From NCBI GenBank assembly GCA_964399535.1, contig CAYNRE010000071.1, forward strand, positions 186,001 to 250,000: a stretch of 64,000 bases of DNA, in the 5' to 3' direction. This DNA is from CAYNRE01 sp964399535. Its GTDB lineage: Bacteria > Planctomycetota > Planctomycetia > Pirellulales > CAYNRE01. The notes under the pieces were generated by a model, which ran no database searches, was not told where the DNA came from, and saw only the letters and a list, made by a program, of their open reading frames with translations. Shown in pieces: positions 50,478-58,316 of the stretch (its first letter is position 1; each line of letters begins with the position of its first letter). The position numbers and the translations under genes were made by a program.

Positions 50478-50597
50478 CGACTGAGCGTGTTCAAGTATCT
50501 CGAAACGTTTTACAATTCCAGCCGGCTCCACCAGACGCTGGGCTACAACCCCCCCAACCAGTTCGAGGCCGAAAATGCCCCGGCCGAAACGGCGTAA
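50478..50597 (+). pseudogene. Remnant of an IS3-family transposase C-terminus
   Basis: About 36 residues, LSVFKYLETFYNSSRLHQTLGYNPPNQFE, match the C-terminal end of IS3-type OrfB integrases (consensus IFEYIExFYNRxRxHSALGYxSPxxFE). Nothing of the upstream catalytic core (DDE) is present; preceding bases do not continue the similarity. It shows past insertion and deletion at the left border of a low-GC gene. Confidence 0.82.
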
Positions 50598-50741
50598 GGC
50601 ACACCCCCGCCGGTATCCGAAAGTCCTGGGCTATCGCACAAAGACTACTACGAAGTAGTCGATCGAACTTGACGCGAGCAGTAATTGTACGGCGGAATGA
50701 TTTGCTTTGGGTCTCTCGCCGGCCTACAGAAGGCGCTTTGA

Positions 50742-51509
50742 ATGAGCAATGATCGCATACCAATTGACCCGAGCTGGCAGCAGAACGCTGTCCAAGAGAT
50801 ATTCGACAAATTGGTCATTCCAGAAATCAACCGGAGACAAGCGGCAGGCTCTGCAATTCAATTGGGGTCGATAACGGGATTCCAGGTGATTTTTCGGATC
50901 GACGGCGCCGCACCAATGGTTCGATTGAACGAAGAGGTTCGCGCGATCGCTATTGTTCGATTAGATGAAGGGGCCGCGCCAAGTATTGGTCAGGAATTTC
51001 ACCAAGGCGACGGCGAAATAATTGGATACCGGCTTCACGACGACGAGGGAGACCTCGGCCACTTCACGGTGATATGGGACGGACAGAACTGGATTGGTGG
51101 ATTCAATTTTGTCTACAATAGAGCTGCGGCTCGGAGGCTCGCTGTCAAGGCCAAGGAGTTTCATGAGGCGGCGAAGCTATGTCTCGAGCGAGGACTACTG
51201 GGTCCCTGTGCGGATACGTTGTTCAGTGCCGCCGAGTTGGCAGCCAAAGTAAAAGTAATCTGCACTGGTCAGTTTGCTTGGGCAAAGAAGCGCGTATCGC
51301 ATCAGCAGATCAAAACTAGATTCAATCTTGCAACGCGCGACGGACAAGTTCCGGGCGAGCACTCCGGCGCATTCAATCGTCTAATGAAGGAGCGGCCCTC
51401 TGCGCGATATGGAGATGGGGCATCCCGATTGGGCCAGGACGAGTTGAGGAGTTGTCTACGAGAAGTTGGGGAGATGGTGAACGATGCTGACCGGTGGACA
51501 GCAGGATAG
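50742..51509 (+). CDS. Hypothetical protein of atypical composition, possible HEPN-like C-terminal domain
   Basis: 255 residues. The gene uses more A/T-ending codons than its neighbours, so it is a likely recent arrival beside the IS3 remnant. The N-terminal half (SWQQNAVQEIFDKLVIPEIN, FQVIFRIDGAAPMVRLNEEVRAIAIVRLD, GYRLHDDEGDLGHFTVIWDG, WIGGFNFVYNR) is alpha/beta. From ~residue 130 it is helical: EFHEAAKLCLERGLLGPCADTLFSAAELAAK, SHQQIKTRF, RLMKERPSARYGD and LRSCLREVGEMVND. The order of helices and the R-x-x-x-x-Y resemble HEPN domains, but the resemblance is weak. I do not know its function; toxin-like or defence-related roles are only one possibility. Confidence 0.7.
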   Translation: MSNDRIPIDPSWQQNAVQEIFDKLVIPEINRRQAAGSAIQLGSITGFQVIFRIDGAAPMVRLNEEVRAIAIVRLDEGAAPSIGQEFHQGDGEIIGYRLHDDEGDLGHFTVIWDGQNWIGGFNFVYNRAAARRLAVKAKEFHEAAKLCLERGLLGPCADTLFSAAELAAKVKVICTGQFAWAKKRVSHQQIKTRFNLATRDGQVPGEHSGAFNRLMKERPSARYGDGASRLGQDELRSCLREVGEMVNDADRWTAG

Positions 51510-51862
51510 TCCCGGCATAACCCGCCGGCGACTTTGCGTGCTTCGGCTGGATGGCATGTCCCAGTGCTGCTGGAGAGAATGTTGGGTGCCCTGTCCACAC
51601 TCGCCGTGGACATGCAGGAGAATCCTGAAACATGGCCACGATGGGGTACCACAGTGGCCATGCCACCCAACTGCGCTCAAACCCCGCGCAAAACCGCCTT
51701 CCGTCAGCCCCCACCAGGACTTGACACCCAAAGCTCTTTCAGGGAGGGGCCACCCAGGCTCGCAGCCGAGCTGCTCACGGCCCCCGGGATAGCGGTTTAC
51801 GACGCCGGTGGGGCGATGGCGCTGCCGCCGTCGCGCCGTCGGCGGAATGCTTCGACCGGCGC
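51510..51862. other. Hairpin-rich intergenic segment, possible structured RNA or repeat
   Basis: A 353 bp stretch with no convincing gene. Two clean stem-loops are visible: GTCCAC (51593-51598) with GTGGAC (51606-51611), and CATGGCCAC (51631-51639) with GTGGCCATG (51654-51662) over a 14-base loop. The word GGTGGCATGGCCAC on the minus strand resembles palindromic repeats I associate with planctomycete intergenic DNA. It lies between the atypical gene and the FHA-EAL gene (convergent), so termination is another explanation. Confidence 0.5.
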
Positions 51863-52969
51863 TTAGTGTTGTCGCCGCAGACTGGCGGGCACCGGCGCCG
51901 GGTGGCCGTATAGGAACCCTTGGCCCAGGCAGAACCCCAGCTCGAGGCACACCGCGTGCTCGGCCTCGGTCTCTACTCCTTCGGCCAGGGCAACCACGCC
52001 CAGGTCGCAAGTCATCGATACCAGCGAGGAGAGTACCTGTTGCCGCTGGGACGGTGCCTGGTCGATATCGCGAATAAGTGACATGTCGAACTTGAGATAA
52101 TCGGGCGGACTCTCGGCCAACTCATTGAGACGCGACTGGCCGGCCCCGAAATCGTCGTAAGCGAGCTGAATATTCAGCTCGTTGAGCGCCCCGCGCAGGC
52201 GGCTCATCTGGTGCCGATTGGTGACCGCCGACTCGTGAATCTCTAGCACCAGGGGCTGCTGTGGGTAACCTTCGCGGAGGTCGGCCAGCGATTCGATCAG
52301 GCGGGGGGAGTTCATCTCGCGCGGATGCGTGTTGACGAACAACAGCGGCGCCGGGTCGAAGGCCTGGCCGGCACGAATTCCTTCCCAGCGAAGCATCACG
52401 CTCAGTTCGGCCTCCAGGTTCAACTGGGCCGCCACGCGGAACATGTCGCTGGGGTTCTGCAGCCCGAATAGTCGGCTGCGTCCGAGCACCTCGTAGGCCA
52501 GCACGCGGCGGTCGGTCAGATCGACAATCGGCTGGAAGTAGGGGGTGGCGGCCCGTTCGGCCATGAGCTTGTCGAATTGCACCAGGGCCAGGGCCTGGTC
52601 GCAAACATTCTCGCGCACCGTATGGGTGTTGTGGCCGCCGGCCTGCTTGCAGACGCGAAAGGCGGTATCGGCGAACTGCACCAGGTCGTCTTCGGCCAGT
52701 GGCAGGGTGCCCCTCACCGGCTGGCCGTTGACATAAGTGCCATTGGTGCTGTCCAGGTCGCGAATTCCTAAACCGCCCGGCAGCTCACACAGTTCCGCGT
52801 GCAACGCCGATACGGCGCGCGAAACCAGCGACAACGCCAGACCTTGGCGGCGGCCAATCTGAAACGGCAATTGGCTGACGGGCACATAGCGCACCCCATC
52901 GGCCTGGTCCAGGGGGCCAACGAGAAACCAAACCGCGTTTGTCGTGGCCAGTGAAACCGAGTCTGCCAT
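51863..52969 (-). CDS. FHA-EAL protein: phosphothreonine reader fused to cyclic-di-GMP phosphodiesterase
   Basis: 368 residues. The FHA domain is at ~10-110 with the usual marks: FQIGRRQGLALSLVSRAVSALHAEL (Gly-Arg, Ser-Arg and His) and LGIRDLDSTNGTYVNGQPV. The EAL domain runs ~140-360: YFQPIVDLTDRRVLAYEVLGRSR (ExLxR, with Val in the EAL triplet), FVNTHPREM (Asn), LEIHESAV (Glu), YDDFGAGQSRL (DD), LKFDMSLIRD (Lys), ALAEGVET (Glu) and LGQGFLYG (Gln). All metal and catalytic positions I know of are present, so it is probably an active phosphodiesterase. FHA domains bind phosphothreonine; the adjacent divergent locus encodes a Ser/Thr kinase fusion. Cytosolic, no membrane segment. Confidence 0.92.
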   Translation of the reverse strand: MADSVSLATTNAVWFLVGPLDQADGVRYVPVSQLPFQIGRRQGLALSLVSRAVSALHAELCELPGGLGIRDLDSTNGTYVNGQPVRGTLPLAEDDLVQFADTAFRVCKQAGGHNTHTVRENVCDQALALVQFDKLMAERAATPYFQPIVDLTDRRVLAYEVLGRSRLFGLQNPSDMFRVAAQLNLEAELSVMLRWEGIRAGQAFDPAPLLFVNTHPREMNSPRLIESLADLREGYPQQPLVLEIHESAVTNRHQMSRLRGALNELNIQLAYDDFGAGQSRLNELAESPPDYLKFDMSLIRDIDQAPSQRQQVLSSLVSMTCDLGVVALAEGVETEAEHAVCLELGFCLGQGFLYGHPAPVPASLRRQH

Positions 52970-53400
52970 GTTCGCCTACTGGGTGTACCCACCCGGCCAT
53001 CGTGGCCGACCTGCGCGCATTGTTTCGAGAACCGGGCGCATTTCCGGTGTGCAACCCTAGATCATTTCCGCATATAGGCAAGTCGAGGGGGTAACGGTGC
53101 GCCTGGCGGGCGCGCTGGCGGCGAATGTAGCGAACGCGCCGGTTCTGCGGCCGGGGCCGGTTGTTCCTGGCTGCGCGACCCCAAGAACGGCGGGGAGGCA
53201 GCCCACCGTGGCGCCGGGGAATCGGGCTCGACAGGCGCCGAGTGTGACTTAGAGTTGCCAGGCCCCACAAACTCGGCCCCAACGGTTCGCCGGCGCGGTT
53301 TTTCGTCGCTTGCCGAGCGCTCCGGGGTGCCAGGGCGGCCTCGGTGCCTAGGCGGAGCTGGCGGTTCGAAAAGAGCTCGGTTTTCCTTGAGGTGGCTGCC
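52970..53400. promoter_or_regulatory. Divergent promoter region between FHA-EAL and the ATPase/kinase-tubulin genes
   Basis: A 431 bp gap with opposite transcription on each side. CCTTGAGGTGGCTGCC precedes the plus-strand ATG at 53401, with GAGGTGG as ribosome-binding site. An AT-richer patch, CCCTAGATCATTTCCGCATATAGGCAAG at about 53058-53085, is the best core-promoter candidate. Long frames here lack any family resemblance. Confidence 0.45.
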
Positions 53401-54726
53401 ATGGGCAATGAAACTCTCGACGTCAAAGAAAGCCTGCTCGACCTGTTTCTTTCGGACGAGAACTTCACGCCGACCGAACCCAACTCGGTCGAAGAGGCGG
53501 GGCTGGGCGAAGAATTCGTTGAGCAACTCATCAGTAAGTTTCTGGCTGTGTACGGGGCCGCCAAGGGCCGGGCGATCGCCGAGGCGATTTGCCTCCCCTT
53601 TCGCGTGGTCGAACCGCTCTTGGCCAGTCTGCGCACCAATCAAATCGTGGTCCACGCCGGCTCGGCCCCCTTCAACGACTACTACTACACCCTCACGGCC
53701 CAGGGACGCACGCGGGCGATGTCGTTCCTTGACGCCTGTTCCTACGTAGGGCCGGCCCCGGTGCCGATTGAGGACTACCTGACCTCGGTCGATGCCCAGT
53801 CGATTACGGCCGAGGCGCCGGGGCCCGAGCGTCTGGAAGCCGCGGTGGCCGGCATCTCGATCGACACGGGCCTGTTCGAGGCGCTGGGTCCCGCCATCAA
53901 TTCGGGCGCCGGCATGTTTTTGTACGGGGCGCCGGGCAACGGCAAGTCGACCCTGGCCAAGCGGATTACCATGTGCTTTGGCCAGGAGATTTGGATTCCG
54001 CACGCCCTGGTGGTCGACGGCCAGATCATCAAGTTTTTCGATTCCGCCTATCACAAGCCCACCACCGGCAATCATCGCGGACTGATCAAGTGCCGCGAGT
54101 ACGATCGCCGTTGGCTGCGCATCGCCCGGCCCACGGTGGTGGTGGGGGGCGAGTTGACCATGGACAACTTGGAGCTGCGGCACGACCCGCGGACCAACAT
54201 TAACGAGGCCCCGCTGCAGCTCAAGAGCAACTGTGGCTGCCTGTTGATCGACGACTTCGGGCGGCAGCGGATCGAGCCGGCCGAGCTGCTCAATCGCTGG
54301 ATCGTGCCGTTGGAGATGCGGCACGACTTTCTCACGCTGACCACGGGCAAGAAGCTGCAAGTGCCGTTCGATCAGCTGGTGATCTTTTCCACCAACCTGG
54401 AGCCGCGCGACCTGGTCGACGAGGCCTTTCTACGGCGGATTCCCTTCAAAATCGAGATTGGAGATCCTAGCGAGGAAGAGTTCCACCAGTTGTTTCAACT
54501 GTACTGCCACTCGTTCGGCTGCGACTACCGGCCTGAGATGATCGAGGATCTGCTGGCCCGCCACTACCGCCCCAGCGGTCGGCGACTGCGGCGCTGCCAC
54601 CCGCGCGATCTGTTGCTACAGATCCGCAGCTATTGCAACTACACCCGGCAGGCGGTCGAGCTGCGTCCGGACTACTTCGACCGCGCGGTGAAGACCTACT
54701 TCGCCACGGTGCTGGGAACCGACTAG
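53401..54726 (+). CDS. AAA-type ATPase with N-terminal winged-helix-like part, partner of the kinase-tubulin gene
   Basis: 441 residues from the ATG at 53401; an open frame to 53344 adds 19 residues. Residues ~36-112 resemble a winged helix (FVEQLISKFLAVYGAAKGRA, LPFRVVEPLLASLRTNQIVVH, YYYTLTAQGRTRA). The ATPase core has Walker A GAPGNGKSTLAKR at 176-188, Walker B CLLIDDFG at 280-287, sensor-1 VIFSTNLEP at 327-336 and a finger-like RRIPFK at 345-350. A cysteine and histidine-bearing end (CHSFGCDYRP, RRLRRCHPRDLLLQIRSYCNYT) follows. ATP-driven remodelling is the likely activity. It ends 20 bp before the kinase-tubulin gene on the same strand and surely shares its transcript. Confidence 0.88.
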   Translation: MGNETLDVKESLLDLFLSDENFTPTEPNSVEEAGLGEEFVEQLISKFLAVYGAAKGRAIAEAICLPFRVVEPLLASLRTNQIVVHAGSAPFNDYYYTLTAQGRTRAMSFLDACSYVGPAPVPIEDYLTSVDAQSITAEAPGPERLEAAVAGISIDTGLFEALGPAINSGAGMFLYGAPGNGKSTLAKRITMCFGQEIWIPHALVVDGQIIKFFDSAYHKPTTGNHRGLIKCREYDRRWLRIARPTVVVGGELTMDNLELRHDPRTNINEAPLQLKSNCGCLLIDDFGRQRIEPAELLNRWIVPLEMRHDFLTLTTGKKLQVPFDQLVIFSTNLEPRDLVDEAFLRRIPFKIEIGDPSEEEFHQLFQLYCHSFGCDYRPEMIEDLLARHYRPSGRRLRRCHPRDLLLQIRSYCNYTRQAVELRPDYFDRAVKTYFATVLGTD

Positions 54727-54746
54727 CGGTCGGCGGAAGTTTCACT

Positions 54747-57700
54747 ATGTCGCAAGCAGCGCTTAACGACTCGAGTTCGCTCCCCGCGTCGGCGGCGGTG
54801 GCGGTTTTCGATCCGCGCGAACCCATTCCCGGCTACCGGCTCGAAGAGCGGATCGGCGCGGGGGGCTACGGCGAGGTTTGGCGCGCCACGGCACCGGGCG
54901 GCCTGGCCAAGGCGGTCAAGATTGTTTACGGCTGCCGCGACGACGTGCGAGCCCAGCGCGAGCTGTCGGCCCTGAATCGAATCAAGGCGGTGGGGCACCC
55001 CTTTCTGCTTTCGATCGACCGGATCGAGTTGCTCGAAGGCCATTTGGTCATCGTGACCGAACTGGCCAGTTCGACCCTGAAGCAACTCTTCGAGCATTCG
55101 CGCGCCCAGGGCCATCCGGGCATTCCGCGCGAAACGCTGCTCTTGCACCTGCGCGACGCGGCCGATGCCCTGGACTATATCTGTCAAGAACACGCGCTGC
55201 AGCACTTGGACGTGAAGCCGGAAAACCTGCTGCTGGTGGGCGGGCGCGTCAAGGTGGCCGATTTCGGGCTGGTGAAGGACCTGCAAGACGTGCAGAGTTC
55301 GGTGGTGGGGGGGCTGACGCCGCTGTACGCCGCCCCCGAAATCTTCGACGGGCGCCCCAACGACCGCAGCGACCAGTACAGCCTGGCCATTGTGTTCCAG
55401 GAGCTGTTGACCGGCACGCTGCCGTTTCAGGGGCGCACCACGGCACAACTGGCCGCACAGCACCTGCACAGCAAACCCCGGCTCGATTCACTCGCGTTGA
55501 CCGACCAGGCCACGATTGCCCGGGCGCTGTCGAAGCAGCCGGCGCAGCGCTTTTCGAGCTGCCGAGAGCTGATCGACCGGTTGCTCTCGCCCACCGCGCC
55601 GGCGCGGCCGGCGCCGCCGGTGACCACCATTCCCCGCTCCGTGAGTAGCGACGCGGTGGTACGCACCGAGGTACTATCGCCCGATTCGCTACGAGCGGTG
55701 GCCCAATCGGCCTCGAGCACTACGAGCCTGCGGGCAGACGCCACGCACCCCAGCGAGGCGCCGCTGGAGCCGACGGATTTGCCTCCGTTACCGGTGACTG
55801 GTGCCGGGGCCAAGTACCGGCCCACGGTCGTCATCGGGGTGGGCGGGGTGGGTGCCCAAACCCTGTTGGCCCTCGAGCGACGGCTGAGCGACCGATTCAA
55901 TGGCCTAAGCCAGATTCCCGCCGTCCAGCCCCTGTTGCTCGACACCGACCCGCTAACGATCAAATCGTCCACCAGCGTGGACCAGCCGGTTCCGCTGGAA
56001 AACGACGCGGTGTTGCTGCTTCCCTTGCGACAACCGAGCGACTACCGCCAGGAACAAGTGAGCCGCTTCCATTGGCTTAGCCGGCGATGGATCTTTAATA
56101 TTCCCCGCTCGCTGGAGACCGAGGGCTTTCGCCCGCTGGGGCGCTTGGCGCTGGCCGACCACAGCCAGCGCGTGGCCCAGCACGTGCGGCGAGTGCTCGA
56201 CCGGGCGCTCGACCCGCAGGCCGCGCTGCTGTCGGCGCAACAAACGGGACTGCCGTTCGAGGCGGGACCAGCCCGGGTGTTCGTCGTGGCCTCGACGACC
56301 GGCGGAACCGGCAGCGGCATGGCCCTCGACCTGGGTTACCTGGTGCGCCAACTGCTCGGCGAATCGGCCGTGGAGCCGGCTTCCATTTTCGGCCTGCTCG
56401 CCCACGGCACCGGGCGCAATCCACGGGCCCGAGAATTGGCCGTGGCCAATAGCTATGCCTGTCTGACCGAATGGGCACACTTCGCCGATCCGCAAGTTGC
56501 GTTTCCGGGCGACCCCAGCAGCGGGCTGCAAGCTGTTCCAGGCGGGCTAGGGCCTTTCGACCACACCTATTGGGTTTCTTTCGGCGAAGAGTTGGACGCC
56601 GAGGGGTTTCAGGCTGGTGCCGAGAAGCTGGCCGAATTCATCTATCTTAACAGCGTTGCGCCCGCGGCCGAGTTCTTCGACGCGGCCCGCTGCCCATCGG
56701 CGGCGCAGGCCGAGGCCCCGGTTCGGCGCCAACTGCGCACGTTTGGCACGGCCTCGTTCGGGCTTTCGGCCGACGCCCTGCCGGCGCCGCTCATCGACGG
56801 TCTTTGCCTGCGTCTGCTGCTGCGGTGGCGCACCCCGGGCGACGATCAATTTGAGCAAGAGCAAGTGTCGATGGCCGACCCCAATCGGCTGCTGGCTCCG
56901 CAGTTCGCCGCCGAGCTATCGGAAGAGTCGCTGCGCTGTCAGGCGATCGACCGCTGCCGCCGGGTGGGGCTCGAACCCGAAATGGCGCGGCCCCAGTTGC
57001 TCGCGCTGGCCCAAGCCGAATTGGGCAGCGACCTGGATTCGTACCTCGTGGCCGTGGTTAAGGACCTGACCAACAACTACCAGTGCCGCGCCGGAGGCGA
57101 CCAAGCGCAACTCCCCGGAGCCGTGATCCTGGAAACGCTCGACTCGCTGATGCGCCAGGAGTCGGTGGGTAAGAACCGGGCAATCTGCCTGGAGACGGCC
57201 CTCGAGGCCCATCTGCAACGGCTGGCCGCCGACCAAGCCCGGCAACTCGAGGCCTGGGTCGACGCGCTGCTGGCGTCGCCCGAGTTTCGCCTGGCGGGAG
57301 CACAACGCGCGGCCAGCTGCCTGGTGCAGCATTTGCGCACCCTGGGGCGCGACGCACAGCAACAGCTCGATGCTCCGCGGGCACGGTGCCGGACGTTGCG
57401 CGAACAAATTGTTTCGCCTGCCCGCGAAAGCCGGGGTTGGGTGCAGCGTCGCGGCTGGAGCTGGAACCGTCGCGATGTGCCCGACAAGGCCCTGTCCGAG
57501 TTTTTCCGGCTCCAGGTCGAGGAACTGGCCACGAATGGTGTGAGTCGTCTCGCCGCGTTGGTTTCGGCCCACCTGGCGGCGCTCGACGACAAGCTGCGCA
57601 ACCTTTCGGCCGATTTGGGGCGCCTGTGCGAGGAATTCCACCGGGGGACCGAACTGGTCGCGGTCTCGGGCGGCTCGGTGGGAGGAGCGCCCCTGCCCGA

Positions 57701-58226
57701 GGAACTGGTGTCGCCCGCGTCGATTCAACAGCTAGTGGCCGAAATGGAATGCCAATTGGCCGACGAACTGGCGCAATTGGGCACGCGTCCGGTGAACTAC
57801 GTGCGGAGTTCGCTCGTACGAGTACTTCGCCGAACGGCGCGCGTGACGGCGCTCCAAGCGCTGAAGCAGTTGGCCGTCAAGAATGTGGCCCAGACCATCC
57901 AACCCTCGGCTCGGGCCGACGACACGATCGCCGCCACGGTCCGTGCCGCGGCCCCCGTGCTCTCGGGCTGCGGCGGGCGGCGGCGGGCGCTGCTGGCGGC
58001 GGGGGCCGAAATGCTTCCGGAGGGGTTTGGCGAGCGGCTCAGCGCCGAGCTGCCGCAGCCGGCGACCGAGATTCTGCAAGACGACAGCGACGTACTGCTC
58101 TGTCGCGAGGTGGGCGAAATGCCGCTGCGCCACGTGGCTTCGCGGCTGCTCGATGGTCGATTCCAAGTTCTGGAAGCGGCAAAACGGCTTCACACCCGGG
58201 TCGACATCGACTGGCCGGCGCTGTAG
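54747..58226 (+). CDS. Ser/Thr protein kinase fused to a tubulin/FtsZ-like domain
   Basis: 1159 residues from the ATG at 54747; upstream in-frame codons overlap the ATPase gene and are discounted. Residues ~28-280 form a kinase: IGAGGYGEVWRA, Lys58 in KAVKIV, HLDVKPENLL with Asp155 (HRD changed to HLD), ADFGLVKD with Asp172, and YAAPEIF. A Pro/Ser/Thr-rich linker (~282-355) is a good site for autophosphorylation. From 357 begins a tubulin-like domain: RPTVVIGVGGVGAQTLLALERRL (first nucleotide-binding loop), LLLDTDPLTIK, and the tubulin signature TTGGTGSGMALDLG at 517-530. The family appears as 'tubulin-like' in databases. The C-terminal ~550 residues are helical and poorly recognised. No membrane segment. 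It may assemble into nucleotide-dependent filaments or rings; this is inference. Confidence 0.88.
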   Translation: MSQAALNDSSSLPASAAVAVFDPREPIPGYRLEERIGAGGYGEVWRATAPGGLAKAVKIVYGCRDDVRAQRELSALNRIKAVGHPFLLSIDRIELLEGHLVIVTELASSTLKQLFEHSRAQGHPGIPRETLLLHLRDAADALDYICQEHALQHLDVKPENLLLVGGRVKVADFGLVKDLQDVQSSVVGGLTPLYAAPEIFDGRPNDRSDQYSLAIVFQELLTGTLPFQGRTTAQLAAQHLHSKPRLDSLALTDQATIARALSKQPAQRFSSCRELIDRLLSPTAPARPAPPVTTIPRSVSSDAVVRTEVLSPDSLRAVAQSASSTTSLRADATHPSEAPLEPTDLPPLPVTGAGAKYRPTVVIGVGGVGAQTLLALERRLSDRFNGLSQIPAVQPLLLDTDPLTIKSSTSVDQPVPLENDAVLLLPLRQPSDYRQEQVSRFHWLSRRWIFNIPRSLETEGFRPLGRLALADHSQRVAQHVRRVLDRALDPQAALLSAQQTGLPFEAGPARVFVVASTTGGTGSGMALDLGYLVRQLLGESAVEPASIFGLLAHGTGRNPRARELAVANSYACLTEWAHFADPQVAFPGDPSSGLQAVPGGLGPFDHTYWVSFGEELDAEGFQAGAEKLAEFIYLNSVAPAAEFFDAARCPSAAQAEAPVRRQLRTFGTASFGLSADALPAPLIDGLCLRLLLRWRTPGDDQFEQEQVSMADPNRLLAPQFAAELSEESLRCQAIDRCRRVGLEPEMARPQLLALAQAELGSDLDSYLVAVVKDLTNNYQCRAGGDQAQLPGAVILETLDSLMRQESVGKNRAICLETALEAHLQRLAADQARQLEAWVDALLASPEFRLAGAQRAASCLVQHLRTLGRDAQQQLDAPRARCRTLREQIVSPARESRGWVQRRGWSWNRRDVPDKALSEFFRLQVEELATNGVSRLAALVSAHLAALDDKLRNLSADLGRLCEEFHRGTELVAVSGGSVGGAPLPEELVSPASIQQLVAEMECQLADELAQLGTRPVNYVRSSLVRVLRRTARVTALQALKQLAVKNVAQTIQPSARADDTIAATVRAAAPVLSGCGGRRRALLAAGAEMLPEGFGERLSAELPQPATEILQDDSDVLLCREVGEMPLRHVASRLLDGRFQVLEAAKRLHTRVDIDWPAL

Positions 58227-58316
58227 GGCTCGCCGCCCACGGGCGCGGCCGCGGCGCCGCTGGCCGCCGGTCGAGGGGCCGCCGGCTTGGGGCCGCCGGC
58301 TTGGGGCCGCTCGGCC

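Noticed and set aside
50742..51509. Firm call of a HEPN toxin
   Set aside because: Only the helix pattern and an R-x4-Y-like motif are suggestive; the canonical Rx4-6H is not evident.
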